This document shows positions 43,802 to 54,844 of a DNA stretch of 64,000 bases, one piece after another (the first letter of the stretch is position 1; each line of letters begins with the position of its first letter). The translations under genes were made by a program, and so were the position numbers. Source of the DNA: Tremella fuciformis (taxonomy: Eukaryota; Basidiomycota; Tremellomycetes; Tremellales; Tremellaceae); contig CP136490.1 of assembly GCA_032768795.1 (NCBI GenBank), positions 1,550,001 through 1,614,000 of the forward strand, written 5' to 3'. The notes beneath the pieces are model-generated. The model searched no databases and was not told the DNA's origin. It saw nothing but the letters and a program-made list of their open reading frames with translations.

Positions 43802-45321
43802 CTAAAACGCCTTCTTGTGAATGATATCGGGATCCTCTTTGTACTCGTCTGCCGAGACCCACATCTAGTCGTCAGTCGTAGCCATCTCGGGAAGGCCCGG
43901 CAAACCTTTTTGAACGTGCTCAGACCAGCGAGGATACTGCCGCCGATCCAGGTCGAGTACTACATGTCAGCTCTTGAACGCAGACCGGTTGCGAGCTGGC
44001 GGACCTTTCGTTCGGGCGGTGCGTAGATCTTTAGCTTGACATCCTTGAGTGCGAGCTTCTTGACCTCATTCAAAAGCCGGTCTCCGAATCCTGAGCTGTC
44101 AGCTTGTCTCAAAACAGGTGACGATGAGCTGACCGGTTGTCAAAGTGGACCCTCCCGAAAGGACAATATTGCTGAACAGTGACTTGCGCAGGTCCATATC
44201 TGTGCGATTGATCGAGTTGACAATGACCTGAGCATCAGCACGGTGCGATACAGACAGGGCTGCCGTCTGTGGGGGGCAGCGCACCTGGTGCACGCCGTCG
44301 TACTCAAGACCGATCATCTCCGGGTTGAACAGGATCTCCGGGGCCAAGAACCGCTCCGTGCCAAGCTGGATGACGCGGCCGTCGGGCAGCCTGAACTCCT
44401 CCCACGAGCCCGCATGGTCCTTTTCCTCCTTGGCCGGGTTGAGCGCGAGGTAGCAGCACTTCTCCTTGACGGTGCGCACAATCTCCTTCTCGGCCGAGGT
44501 GTGGAGGTAGTGCACGCCCGACTTGCGCATGAGGAGCTGCAGGTGGTCGGTCACGTCGCGCCCGGCGAGGTCGACGCGCTTGATGGCGTGCGGCATGCTG
44601 AAGCCCTCGAAGACGGGCACGGCGTGCGTCACGCCGTCGCCCGAGTCGAGCACGATGCCCGTCGTGCGGCCAGATGAGTATCTGCCTTCAGCCCTGGGAT
44701 CTCCTGCTCCTCCAGCTTGGCTGCCTAGCCGGGTGGGTCACTCACAGACTCAGCACCGCCTGCACGCTTGTGAAGAAGGCCGGGACGTTGAACGTCTCGA
44801 AAAATATCTGCGCCGCGACATCGCGATTATGCCGCGGGTTCAGCGGCGCCTCGGTGAGCAGGACGGGGTGTTCCTCCGAGAGCGCCTTGAGGCCCTCGCC
44901 GTACACCCAGCCCCAGATGCGCTCCATGTCGTCCCAGTCCGTGACCATGCCGTGCTCCATGGGATACTTGATCTTGAGCAGCCCGCGCAGCTCCTGCGCC
45001 CGGCGCCCGATGAAGAGGCTGTCCTGGATCGCGCCCGCCATAACGCGCGGGTGCTTTGGCCGCCCGACGCTGCGTGTCAGCTTGCCTCTCGCTGCTGGCG
45101 CAAAGCTGACAAGGAGGGAATGTAGCATGAGGGCTGCTCTTCGCCTGCGAAACCGGCCTTGATGGTCCCCGACCCCTGGGCGTCAGCTGCGATCTATCGG
45201 GCGTTCAGGGTAGCTGACATTGTCGATGACGACGGGCTGATTGGTCAGGCTGCGCGCAGGTCAGCTGAGACTCGCGACTGGGTACAGGGGCGCCTTACAC
45301 ATCGTCAAACTCGGTTGCCAT
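43802..45321 (-). CDS. ARP1: Actin-related protein ARP1 (centractin)
   Basis: Filament-forming subunit of dynactin, needed for dynein-driven nuclear and vesicle movement. The spliced protein starts [20 protein letters not shown], then [65 protein letters not shown] and [17 protein letters not shown]; these nucleotide-binding loops are the actin fold. [19 protein letters not shown] and [12 protein letters not shown] favour ARP1 over conventional actin. The end is [19 protein letters not shown] followed by HKKAF, matching centractin rather than actin (which ends in CF). At least seven short introns interrupt the gene. The start was chosen because an intron after Val8 keeps the family N-terminus. 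Length is about 380 residues, as expected. Confidence 0.93.
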
Positions 45322-45976
45322 CCTGCATGACAAGATGGATGTTCACCAGCGAGAGGTGGACACGGACGATGGAGGTCCCGGCGCGTCGGTTAAATGGGGG
45401 GAACACTCAATACACGCACTGAGCTTCGGCCTCGTCTCTGGCGGGTGGACGAAATTTCCCAGCATTTGCTTCATGTCTTGACTTGTATGATGGATTTGAC
45501 AGCCGGACTCGAGACGCACGACATGTGACACGACACACTGAAGTAGTGCGACCCATCGCCACAACCACCAATTCACAAGCGATCATATTTCGCCTAGAAA
45601 CACAGACACATACTGACTACCCCTCATATAGCTTGCTTCGGTCACCCCCCCTCCCCTCTACCCCCCACTTCCACCCAATGATGAGAGTTGCCAACACAAT
45701 AGAGTCAAGCTCGGAGCCCCCTCTGCCTCTATGTAGGATGAGGGGGTCATGTCGAGTGTCGGCCTGTTTGACAGTTCGCTGAGGGACCCCCCCCCCTTTC
45801 CCTATCCCCTTAGCGAGTCGAATGCGAGTGAGTGTGATGCATAGGCTATCTGTCGCAGGATACAGTACCCATAATCGAATGTCCTTGGAGAGATCGTCAA
45901 TATACCACTGTGTGTAGATCTATATGCCCAGATCGTTGATTGTCCTTTCATCCATCCTTCTTCCTCTCCTACTCGC
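45322..45976. other. Intergenic region with C-rich tracts
   Basis: Upstream of ARP1 and downstream of the subtilase, both on the minus strand. It contains C-rich runs (about 45640-45670 and ten C at about 45787-45796). No gene is supported. Confidence 0.4.
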
Positions 45977-48900
45977 TCATTGCGACACTGTGAAGGGCAT
46001 CGACAGCCATGCCTCGTAGTCGTTCTCGTTGGTCGGGTCGCCGGTGATGTGCAACGCACGCATCAAGAAGCGGTATGTGCCATTAGGGATGGTCGTGCCG
46101 TTGTTGAACTGCGCCGAGCTCAGCGAGAAGGTCGAGTAGTCGCTACCTTCGCCGTCGGCGTTGTCGGTGCTACTCATCAGCTTTGCTCCCGGTCCTTCTC
46201 CACGTTTAGAAGACTCACTTTCTCGGGATGTAGTCGGCCTCGTAGAGGTTGCCGAGGATCGGCACCTTCCTGAAGGAGGTGCTGCTGCCGTACCCCGAGC
46301 ACCCCGCGCCCTTGTACCCCGTCAATTGGCAGTAGAGGCGGTACAGGTTACCCAAGCCGCCCGCGTTGGACGTGCTGGTCATGCTCTGCACCCGTCTCGC
46401 CTCGATGATTGCCCGATCCATGTTTTCGTTCTCGCCGCGGACACCGATATCCCGCTTCTTGGTGGTGTAGTTTGGCGTAAAGCCCAGCTTGGCATTGGCG
46501 TCCACCAGGTCGATGAGCAGGGTGGGCGTGCCGCCGACTTGTCTCCAGAGGACAACGGGGTAGTCACTGCCCTGGAAAGTGTAGGTCTCAGTGCCAGACT
46601 GCGCAGAGCCCGAGGGTGTCTCGATGATGGGCGTGTTGATGCCGAGGTACGCCGACGTAGGGTCGAGAACAGGCATGTTCTTCAATTTGGCCGCGACGCC
46701 CAGGTAAGGCACCGAGACGGTCGAAGCCCCACCCGTGACCTGGATGAAGCCAGAGTAGATGGGGAACTGCGCGGCGTCGAGTCCGCTCGGCTGAGTGAAG
46801 GACAACAGGACGTAGGTTGTCTGCCCTGCACCGAGCGTGAGAGAGGTCTGCGAGAACCACACCTTGGCCGCATTAGACACTTGCGGGACGGGCTCGTCGT
46901 TCGACTGGTTCTGGCCAGACGCATAAGCGAGCGCAGTCCCGGCCGGAACGTTGGACAGCTTGAATGTGGCTCGCGAAGAGCCGGTGTTCTTAATCGTCAA
47001 GAGCTGGTACTGGTTGAAGTATGCCGTGTCGTTGAGATAGATCTCGGCAGGTCCGATGGAGACGCCAGAGTAGATAGCGTCGTATGCGGCCAGACGCCCG
47101 CCTCCCTGCGAGGCTACGCTCTCGAGTGTCGAGTCAGAGAGGGATGTGGCGATGGGCGAAGCAGTCGACTCAAGCGCCTCCATGACAGTTTTGGGGGTCA
47201 CATTGGTACCGACTGCCTTCAGGTAAAGAGCGGCCGAGCCAGCGAGAAGTGGCGCGGAGAAGGACGTTCCGTCCTCCACCGTCCAGTTGCCGAGAGGAGT
47301 CGGCAGCAAGCCCAGAAGGTGATAGCCAGGAGCCAGCACCTGGGTCGAGAGGTACATGTCGTTGGTTGGGCCAATCTGAGAGAAGATCGAAGTGATGTTG
47401 GCCGTCAAGACGTTTGGCGCAGCGATGGGAGCGTACTTGAAGGTCAGGGTCAAGCCAGCGTTCGACTGGGACTGGCTTGTAAGGTAGCTGCCGTCCTCGT
47501 AGCTGATAAATGCAAAGTTGATTGGGTAGTTCTCGTACAGAGGCTGCGAGTTGGCCGTGTTGGAGAAGAGGATACCCGCAGCTCCGAGGGCGTATACGGC
47601 CTGCGCGGATCCCAAGACCGGGCAGTAGCCTCGGGGGACGACGACAATCTTACCCGAGATGTCGGGGGTACCAGCGGGGACACTGCAGCCGGCGGAGGAG
47701 CTGTAGACGAGGCTGGTGAACGCATAGACGCTGTATGTGCCAGGGGTGAAGGGACGCTGCAGGTAGTAGGTGATGGGTCCGTAGTCGGTGTTGGGGAAAG
47801 CCTGCTGGGCAGGGAAGAAGGCGGTGTCCATTGACCCGGCAGTGGTGACGCCTCGGCCGCTGGCAGGAGCTTGGGAGAAGAAGGCGCCGACTTGACCGCG
47901 ATTACCAGCAGAGCCAATCACGACGGTACCTGCGTTTACCAGCCTGCTGGCGAGCACGCTGAGCGCGTTCTCGGTCCATCCCGAGTCTTCGCCGAGGGAG
48001 AGATTAATGATGTCGACACCGTCGTTATAAGCACGGATCATAGCCTGCATGATGATGTCGTCCGACCCGGCCCCACTGCAGGAGAAGACACGGTAGGCGT
48101 AGATCGAAGCCTCGGGAGCGGCACCGGTAACACCGTACTCGTTCGGGTTGGCACCGAGGACACCAGCGACGAACGTACCATGACCATAGCATCCGTCGTA
48201 GGGGTCGTTGTCCGGCTGCGGGGTGTTGCTGCCATCATAGTTGTCGCCAACAAAGTCGTATCCGCCAACCACCTTGTAGCCCGGTCCAAAGCCGCCTCCA
48301 AGCGGGGTCCGGGTGTAATCTACACCGCTGTCCACGAGGGCAACCTTGATGCCCTTGCCTTTGTTGCCCGTGGCGTGCACGCGATCAGCCTGGATCTGGT
48401 TGATGAACCCGTACGGAGGCGTAGCAGCGGCGGACGAGGCAGTAGAAGCAGTGGTGGAGGTGGAAGTTGAAGTCGCCGTCTTGCTCTTCGTCACGACCGA
48501 CGTGCTGCATGTGGTCTTGCCCTTCTTGCCAGTCGTGCAAGTCGTCTGTGTGGTGAGGCTAATGGGACCGGCGATGGTAGGCGAGGTGGCGGTGGCATTG
48601 ACCGAAGTTGTGGCGTTTGTGGACGATGTGGCGTTGACATAGGTACCGTTGGCATTAACGACCTGTTGGGCGTAGCCGCTACCTCGGGAGAACGAGTTGG
48701 AGTTTGCTGAGGGGGTCAAGACACTGGGAAGCTGGATCTTGTGCACAGGAAGGATGTTCTGGTCTCAGCTCGCTTCTTGGCATAACCGGAGCTGCTCACA
48801 ATGACACCTTGGGTGTTTGCCAGTGTGACGAGGTCCTGCATGTCAGCTTGGGGTATGCAAGCCAAGGGGCTGAACTTGCATTTGACGAGGATATCTGCAC

Positions 48901-49290
48901 TGAAGCGCCGACGAAGATGTCCGAGGTGTACTGCTGCGAGATGCTGCAGTCCACACCGCGCTCCTTGAGTTGTTCGTAGATGTACTCGTGCACCTGCTCG
49001 TCAGACATGACCCCTGATCTCCAGAGACATGACCCCTGATCTCCAGAGACAACACCCACCGATGCATGGCGCTTGCCGAGGCCAGACTGGAGGTGGGCGG
49101 TGCTGTCAAACTCGACGATGTACCGATTAGGGAGGACATTGCTGTCTGTCAGAATGACGTCCGTCTCCTCGCTCGAGGCAGCTCACGCGCTGCCGCTGGT
49201 CGTGCGGCTGATCGAGGAGAGGTCGAACGCCCCAACGAGGGTGGAAGAGGCCAACAAGGCCGCAAAGGCCGTCAAAGCCAAGGAAAACAT
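45977..49290 (-). CDS. Secreted subtilisin-like serine protease (S8)
   Basis: Extracellular serine endopeptidase of the subtilase family with the large PA-domain architecture. MFSLALTAFAALLASSTLVG is a signal peptide; an I9-type propeptide follows (VLPNRYIVEFDSTAHLQSG). A Ser/Thr/Asn-rich linker leads to the catalytic domain: VALVDSGVDYTR (Asp), DGCYGHGTFVAGVLG (His) and VEDGTSFSAPLLAGSAALYL (Ser). A protease-associated domain is inserted between His and Ser (GKIVVVPRGYCPVLGSAQAV). After the catalytic domain come beta-rich, Fn3-like segments. Five N-terminal and one C-terminal introns were read; one (48836-48879) appears to be GC-AG. A 22-bp tandem duplication covers one acceptor site (49003-49046). 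The last exon ends AWLSMPFTVSQ. It is probably for nutrient release or surface processing. Confidence 0.92.
49003..49046. repeat. 22-bp tandem duplication over a 3' splice site
   Basis: Two perfect adjacent copies of a 22-bp unit (plus-strand AGACATGACCCCTGATCTCC plus AG). In the subtilase sense direction each copy carries GAGATCAG followed by GGGTCATG, so the acceptor of an N-terminal intron is present twice. Only use of the second copy keeps the frame, since 22 is not a multiple of three. Confidence 0.85.
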
Positions 49291-50633
49291 GCTGCCTGAA
49301 GAACAATGTCCGTAAGGCTTCCGAAAGAAGGTGAAAGAAAGAAAGCCCGGTCCAACGAGTGTGGTGGAATGCGAAGAAGCTCGACGCGAGGGGGGCGGTC
49401 CCTCGTCACCGAGTCAAGTCGCCAGCGGACGAAGCGAAAGAAGGAATGAGCGGCGAGAGCGAGCTGTGCAATGACTTCGGTCTTACTTATTTGTTGTTGA
49501 TTGTCCGTTTTCCGGGTGTGTCTCTTCTGTCTCTGGTCTATCCTCGAGTCCTGATCCAAAGCAGGCCGACCCGAAGATTCGGTCCTCGCTGACTGCTGCA
49601 CGAGGGGCAGCAGACTCAGGCTCTAGGGTTCCGAGGCATGACGCCAGAGACGCGCGGGAGGCGCGGGCATACGACGAGGACGGGAGAAGGAGATGGAGAC
49701 GGGCATGACATGTCGCTCCTGATGGAAACAGCATGCAACGAGTTCGAGCTGTAGCTTGTCAGAAGACCCCGAAAAGGGGTGGCGACCGGTTCCTGAAACT
49801 CGGGATGTTTGGAATGACACAAATATTCCGATCCTCTATGCTCTATGCTCAGAGTACAGCAAGCATGGTGACATGGTGACTGACCCGTCCAGAGAACCTC
49901 GACCACATGATGAGTGAGAGACGTCACAGATCTCACAATGTACAGTAACACAATGGGAGGAACCAGATCCGTCACGCTCTCCGAGAAAGCAGCCGCGTCG
50001 CCTTTCTTATTTGCGCGCGCGGCAACGACGCTTGGCGTGTTCTTTCCAGCCGCCCACCTCGGCAGTGGCGTCCACCTGCTGCCTTGCATCGCGAGGTGCG
50101 CTAGATGGGCTTTACGGCACTCGATCAGATTGCTCCCGATCAGCCGTGACTTGAAACATGAGCCATTCGGTATCGTGTTGACAGTGGACGAGTTTACTGT
50201 ACGTAGGTCGACCCATGTTAGGGCTCTAGCCATAGTGCCAAGATCCACTATGCCTCGTACGCTGCTGGGCTGATCTGACACGTCTTTGTAGATGGGAGAC
50301 GTAGGTGACCGTGACCAGTCAGCCTATCCAGGAACAAGATCGAAGCTCGTAGGCTTTGTCACTTGTCGGTGAACAGCAGCAGCATCAATCGAGCCTACTC
50401 CTGCTCGTGCTGGAATAACTCCACTCACACGTGTTCTTCAGGTGGAACCTCAGTCGGGACCTCAACAGCCAATACAGCCGAGCGCACGTCATGCAAAAGA
50501 GAGTGCAAGGCCCGGCGCCCATGCACGGGCCGGGCCACAAAAGTCTACAACGCTACACCGCGTAGAGTAACGAGAGTCGATAGGGAGCAACGAGACGAGG
50601 GGGAAGATGCCGAAGGGAGGGAGTGCCGGAAAT
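49291..50633. other. Long intergenic region
   Basis: About 1.3 kb between the subtilase start and the 3' end of the NDUFA4-like gene. A 221-codon minus-strand ORF (49616-50281) and a 119-codon plus-strand ORF overlap each other here; neither has family motifs or a compositional signature of protein. No tRNA was found on inspection. Confidence 0.4.
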
Positions 50634-51204
50634 CTAGATCGAGTCGACCATGCGCTTGTTCTCCACGCCCTTGCGCTTCTCCCAGAACTCCTTGTTGACC
50701 GAGAGGAACTTGGTCTGTATCGTGTCGGGAGTGATCGACCGCGAAATGAGAAGCGTGCGATGTTCGGACGAAGATGAAGGTTTCGGAGCAAGTTAGTCCG
50801 TGATGAAGAGGAGAGATGCGAAATTAGTCGAGGTCGAAAGAGGACACCGCGTCAGCAAAATTCAAGGCAAGCTGTTATGGACACACGTTCTGGTCCTGCT
50901 TGATCTTGTCCCATGGCTTCCAGTCTGGATATCAGCTCGAGAACCTAGGGAGTAGCTGAGCGACTGACCCCCTGAGCGATCCCAAACAACCTCGGAGCCC
51001 TGCGACAGACGGGCAAGGTAGAAAGCGCTGCCGCCAATGGCGAAGCCAGTGATGCTGTTGTTCAGCATCCAGCACAATCACGGTGTATCGCCACTTACGC
51101 GAAGATGGGGGTGACCTCGAGAGGCACCATCTTCTTCAAGTACTGCTCGTAAGTCCACGTCGGCCGACGTATGGGCCAGGCAGACGCACAGCGAAGCGGG
51201 ACAT
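50634..51204 (-). CDS. NDUFA4/MLRQ-like mitochondrial subunit
   Basis: Small inner-membrane protein of the NDUFA4 (MLRQ) family, associated with cytochrome c oxidase/complex I. Spliced exons give about 80 residues: MSRFA, then QYLKKMVPLEVTPIFAITGF, GGSAFYLARLSQGSEVVWDR, WKPWDKIKQDQN and FLSVNKEFWEKRK. One transmembrane helix (VTPIFAITGFAIGGSAFYLA) is followed by the family motif (R/K)LxxxxxVxWDR...PW and a basic tail ending KRMVDSI. Four introns are inferred: 51145-51188 region, about 51055-51098, about 50927-50970 and a long one (about 50716-50887) before the last exon. The long last intron is unusual here and could hide a further short exon. The match rests on the order of these motifs. Confidence 0.75.
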
Positions 51205-51568
51205 TTCGAAAAGCTAGTGAGGGTGTTGAGCGACGAGCGGGTGTGAGATGATCTATCGTCTAGAGACTCTAGGAGGGAGACGAGAATGGGGTGTGGCGAG
51301 ACAAACAAAGACGAGAAGAGAAGAGGTAGATCTTTGGTATATGACGCTTCTGGGCTTGCTGGAAAAAAAGGGGCGTCGGAGCGGTGGGGGAGGAGCTCCG
51401 AGCATTCCCGATTTGACACGTGGACTTATCTGCATCGATAACACCCTTAGGCTCGCCGAAGAACTCGGTACAAATAGGCGCCTCGAGAAAGTCGAATGCT
51501 GAGGGGTCGAGTCGCTCGGACGCTGCTTCTGAGGACATTTCTGCTTTCATCTGGTTGATCAGCGCAAG
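51205..51568. other. Divergent promoter region
   Basis: 364 bp shared by the NDUFA4-like gene (minus) and TyrRS (plus). No separate gene is present. An AAAAAAA run occurs at about 51364-51370. Confidence 0.35.
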
Positions 51569-53390
51569 ATGGCCGACCTCGAATTTGCCAACGCCCAGGC
51601 GGATGTGACCGTACCGGCCATCACCCTTTCACCTGAAGCCGAAGCGCAGTACGAGCGTATCACCAGAAGATTACAGGAGTACACGAGCGGAGAGATTATC
51701 CGGGAAGTACTCAGCAAGGGAGAGACCGTGCGAGCGTACTGGGGTGAGCACTCAACGCCATACGCATAACGGGCAGACTGCTGACCAGTCGCAGGGACTG
51801 CCATCACCGGCAGACGTATGTGACATGAAGAAGATCCGGACTATGAGCTCATATCAGCGCACATTGCTTACTGTGTGCCCCTGTTGAAGATTGCCGACTT
51901 CTTGACGGCTGGCGTAAACGTTAGCTCTATGTGTCCCCTTCGGTCAATGAGCTGACGTGGACAGGTCAAGATACTCCTAGCTGGTGGGTCCGAGCGTTTT
52001 GACGTGTGCAGGCGCAGCTGATCATACAGATGTACGGTCACATATGTCAAAATCTCTTGCGCGACACTGACGTTAGCTGCACGGCTTCCTCGATGCTTCG
52101 AAGTCGACCTACGAGGTCCTGCAACACCGGACGAAGTACTACTCCTTCCTGCTCAAGGCGGTTTTCACGGTTCTCGGTGTGCCAATCGACAAGCTGGAGT
52201 TTGTCACTGGTACAAGCTACCAATTGTCAAAGGAGTACACCCTTGACATGTACAAGTGAGCACATTCACTTCGTGGGTTTTATGCGCTGACGACAGACTC
52301 CACGCTATGGTCACCACACGCGCGGCGGAGCACGCTGGCGCAGAAGTCGTCAAGGAGACAGAGTCGCCTTTGATGAGCAGCTTGCTCTATCCCGGCCTGC
52401 AGGCATTGGACGAACAATACCTGGATGTGCACTTCCAGTTCGGCGGTGTGGACCAGGTCAGCTGGCGCAAGTTCGTGTCCCATTGAGCTGATCATGCAGC
52501 GCAAGATCTTCATGTACGCTGCACACTACCTTCCTCGGCTTGGTTACGCCAAGAGGGCACATCTCATGAACCCCATGGTCCCAGGCTTGTCTGGCGGCAA
52601 GATGTCCTCCTCCGACCCAAAGTCGAAGATCGACTACCTCGACTCGGTTGCCGATATCAAGTCGAAGCTCAAAGCTGCTGTGTGCACGCCGGGCGATGTG
52701 GAGGGCAACGGTGTTTTGGCCTTCGTCCGGACTGTCTTGATCCCTGTGCAGGAGTTGAGGGACGAGCAAGCACGAGATCGAGGAGAGAAGAGCTTCACCG
52801 GAGAGGGCAGCTTCGCCGCACCTGGCGCGCCAGAGGGAACGATCTTCTCCATCGTCCGACCGGAAAAGTTTGGAGGCAATGTGCACTTCTCGAGCTACCA
52901 GGAGCTTGAGCAGGCGTACGCAAAGGAGGAGATTCACCCGGGAGACCTTAAGGGCGCTGTCACAGAAGCCCTGATCTCGCTATTGACGCCGATCAGAAAG
53001 ATGTTCGAGGAGAGCCCGGAATGGCAGGAGGTCGAGAGACTCGGCTACCCTGGCCAGTCGGTGCAGGTCGCTTTGGACAGTGCCAAGCCTGGCGCTGGTA
53101 CCAAGACAGATGGCAAGGTGGTGAGTCGGGATTCCTGACATCCCGCTTCAGATGCTGACAGGTTCCAGAAGACAAAGGTGGCTCGGGCCGCGCCGCCATC
53201 AGAGGAGGAGAGGGCTGCTTTGCGGGCGCAAAAGGAGGCGGAGAAGGCGGCAAAAGCCAAAGCCAAGGCCGGCGGCTTTTCCGCTCCGGCAGTCCTGGAG
53301 GAGCAGCAGAAGGCTGCTGCTGCTGTCGTCCCGCCCGTTGAGGCGAGTGGAAGCAGCAGTCGACCAGCCGTGCGCTCAATCTGGTCGTGA
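51569..53390 (+). CDS. TYS1: Cytosolic tyrosyl-tRNA synthetase
   Basis: Charges tRNA-Tyr with tyrosine in the cytosol (class I aminoacyl-tRNA synthetase). Spliced length is 486 residues. The Rossmann fold has [20 protein letters not shown] (HIGH-like PHIAY), [53 protein letters not shown] and [19 protein letters not shown] (KMSSS loop). A Lys/Ala-rich tail ([20 protein letters not shown]) extends the C-terminus. Exons: 51569-51743, 51795-51815, 51858-51919, 51965-51983, 52030-52031, 52077-52255, 52297-52456, 52500-53120, 53169-53390. The fifth is a 2-nt microexon inferred because it alone restores LLADLHG; the exon sum is then a multiple of three. The stop TGA is in the same frame as the ADE1 start 36 bp on. 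Confidence 0.93.
52030..52031 (+). other. Inferred 2-nt microexon in TYS1
   Basis: The bases AT are flanked by ...GATCATACAG upstream and GTACGG downstream, giving introns of 46 nt (51984-52029) and 45 nt (52032-52076), each of normal size. Joining G + AT + CTG yields Asp-Leu of the conserved ADLH motif. Larger alternatives (14 or 20 nt, using upstream AG sites) also keep frame but insert four or six residues in the motif and leave a much shorter first intron. Confidence 0.7.
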
Positions 53391-53426
53391 TTGCACCAGG
53401 CTAATGAGCAGTTGAGCCAGACCACG

Positions 53427-54693
53427 ATGCCAAAGCTCAAGCTCATCGCCAAGGGCAAGGTCAGGGACATCTATGCGCTACCTGACCAGGCCGACGCAGA
53501 CAAGTTGCTCTTTGTCGCGACAGACCGTATCAGCGCCTTCGACATCATCATGGACAACGTGAGTCTTCTGGGTCAGCCATCTGCCCCGCTGATCTTCAGG
53601 GCATTCCTGATAAAGGCATTACCCTCACCACTCTCTCCCTCTTCTGGTTCCACAAACTCCGCCACATCATCCCGAACCACGTCCTCGCCCCTTCCATCGC
53701 CGCAGAGTCACCGGCATGCCTCGCTTCGCCAACATCGGCTTGGTCTGAATTCCCCCGCTCATTGGACGAGTACCGCGACCAGCTCGAAGGCCGCAGCATG
53801 ATCGTGCGGAAATGCGAGGTCGTCAAGGTGGAAGCCATCGTTCGGGGATACATCACTGGCAGCGCGTGGGCAGAGTACAAAAAGTCGCAGACTGTCCATA
53901 CGATCAAGATGCCCGCTGGATTGGTCGAGAGTCAGAAGTTGGAGAAGCCGATCTTCACGCCATCGACCAAGGCGGACCTTGGGGCGCACGACGAGAACAT
54001 CCATCCGGACAAAGTGAAGGATATCTGCGGCGCCGAGCTAGCTGCGGAGATCGAGAAGGTTGCACTTGCCCTCTACAGTCAGCTGGTTAGCATAGACTTG
54101 AATTATGAGCTGACGACGTAGCTGAGGCAGCTGCGTACGCACTCGAGCGGGGTCTTATTCTCGCCGACACCAAATTCGAATTCGGTCTCTTGCCTTCGTC
54201 CGACCCATCGACAAAACCCCAGCTTATCCTCATCGACGAGCTGCTCACTCCCGACTCGTCGCGCTACTGGGCCGCCTCAACCTATGTCCCCGGTCAACCG
54301 CAGCCGTCCTTCGACAAGCAGTACTTGCGCGACTGGCTGATCTCGTCCGGGCTGCGCAACAAGGACGGTGTGACGCTGCCTGAAGACGTGGTCAAGGAGA
54401 CCAAGGCCAAGTATGAGGAGGCCAAAGATCGGGTGATGGGCCTGGGGAAGTTTGGCGTGCAGGGCAAGCGGGGCGTTGTGGCCGAGGCTGGCAATGCCGA
54501 GGGCCTGCAGACCGACCAAGTGGCCGACGCGACCTCTGGGGCCGCCACGTCCAGCGACCAGTTGTTGGGCTGGGGCGACTACGAGGTCAAGGGCAAGAAG
54601 GGCTTGGTCGCGGAGGTGGGCAACGCCGGTGGGATGCAGACCGACCAGGTGGCGGACGCGACTGCGGGTCTTGCCAAGGCCAGCTTGCAGTAA
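53427..54693 (+). CDS. ADE1: SAICAR synthetase (purine biosynthesis)
   Basis: Phosphoribosylaminoimidazole-succinocarboxamide synthase: ATP-dependent joining of CAIR with aspartate, in the cytosol. Family blocks: [18 protein letters not shown] (nucleotide-binding loop), [101 protein letters not shown] and [11 protein letters not shown]. Two introns: 53560-53600 region and about 54094-54134; the latter acceptor (GCTGAG) was chosen to give [11 protein letters not shown]. After the catalytic part the protein carries an unusual C-terminal extension of two ~32-residue repeats ending [12 protein letters not shown] and [12 protein letters not shown]. The gene begins only 36 bp after the TyrRS stop and in the same frame. 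Confidence 0.94.
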
Positions 54694-54844
54694 GGGAAGG
54701 TCCGAGCATAAGGATTTGTTCTACATCTTATACGAGCATGTATAGACGCTACAATGTTTACACGGAACAGGAGGATCACATTAGCTTGCTGGCGAAGAAC
54801 CACGAGTCAACTGGGGGTCAGTTAGAGCCGGACCAGCGGAGATG

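Noticed and set aside
45640..45800. C-rich tracts as a telomere-like or mobile-element terminus
   Set aside because: The runs are irregular with no repeat unit, no inverted copy and no target duplication; simple low-complexity 3' flank is enough.
46161..47834. 557-codon ORF on the plus strand
   Set aside because: It is exactly antisense to the subtilase coding sequence, where high third-position GC removes stops. Its translation has no motifs and is unlike a protein (Arg/Val/Gly-rich).
49616..50281. 221-codon minus-strand ORF as a possible gene
   Set aside because: No motif, irregular composition, and overlapped by an ORF of equal quality on the other strand. Conservation or transcripts would be needed to call it.
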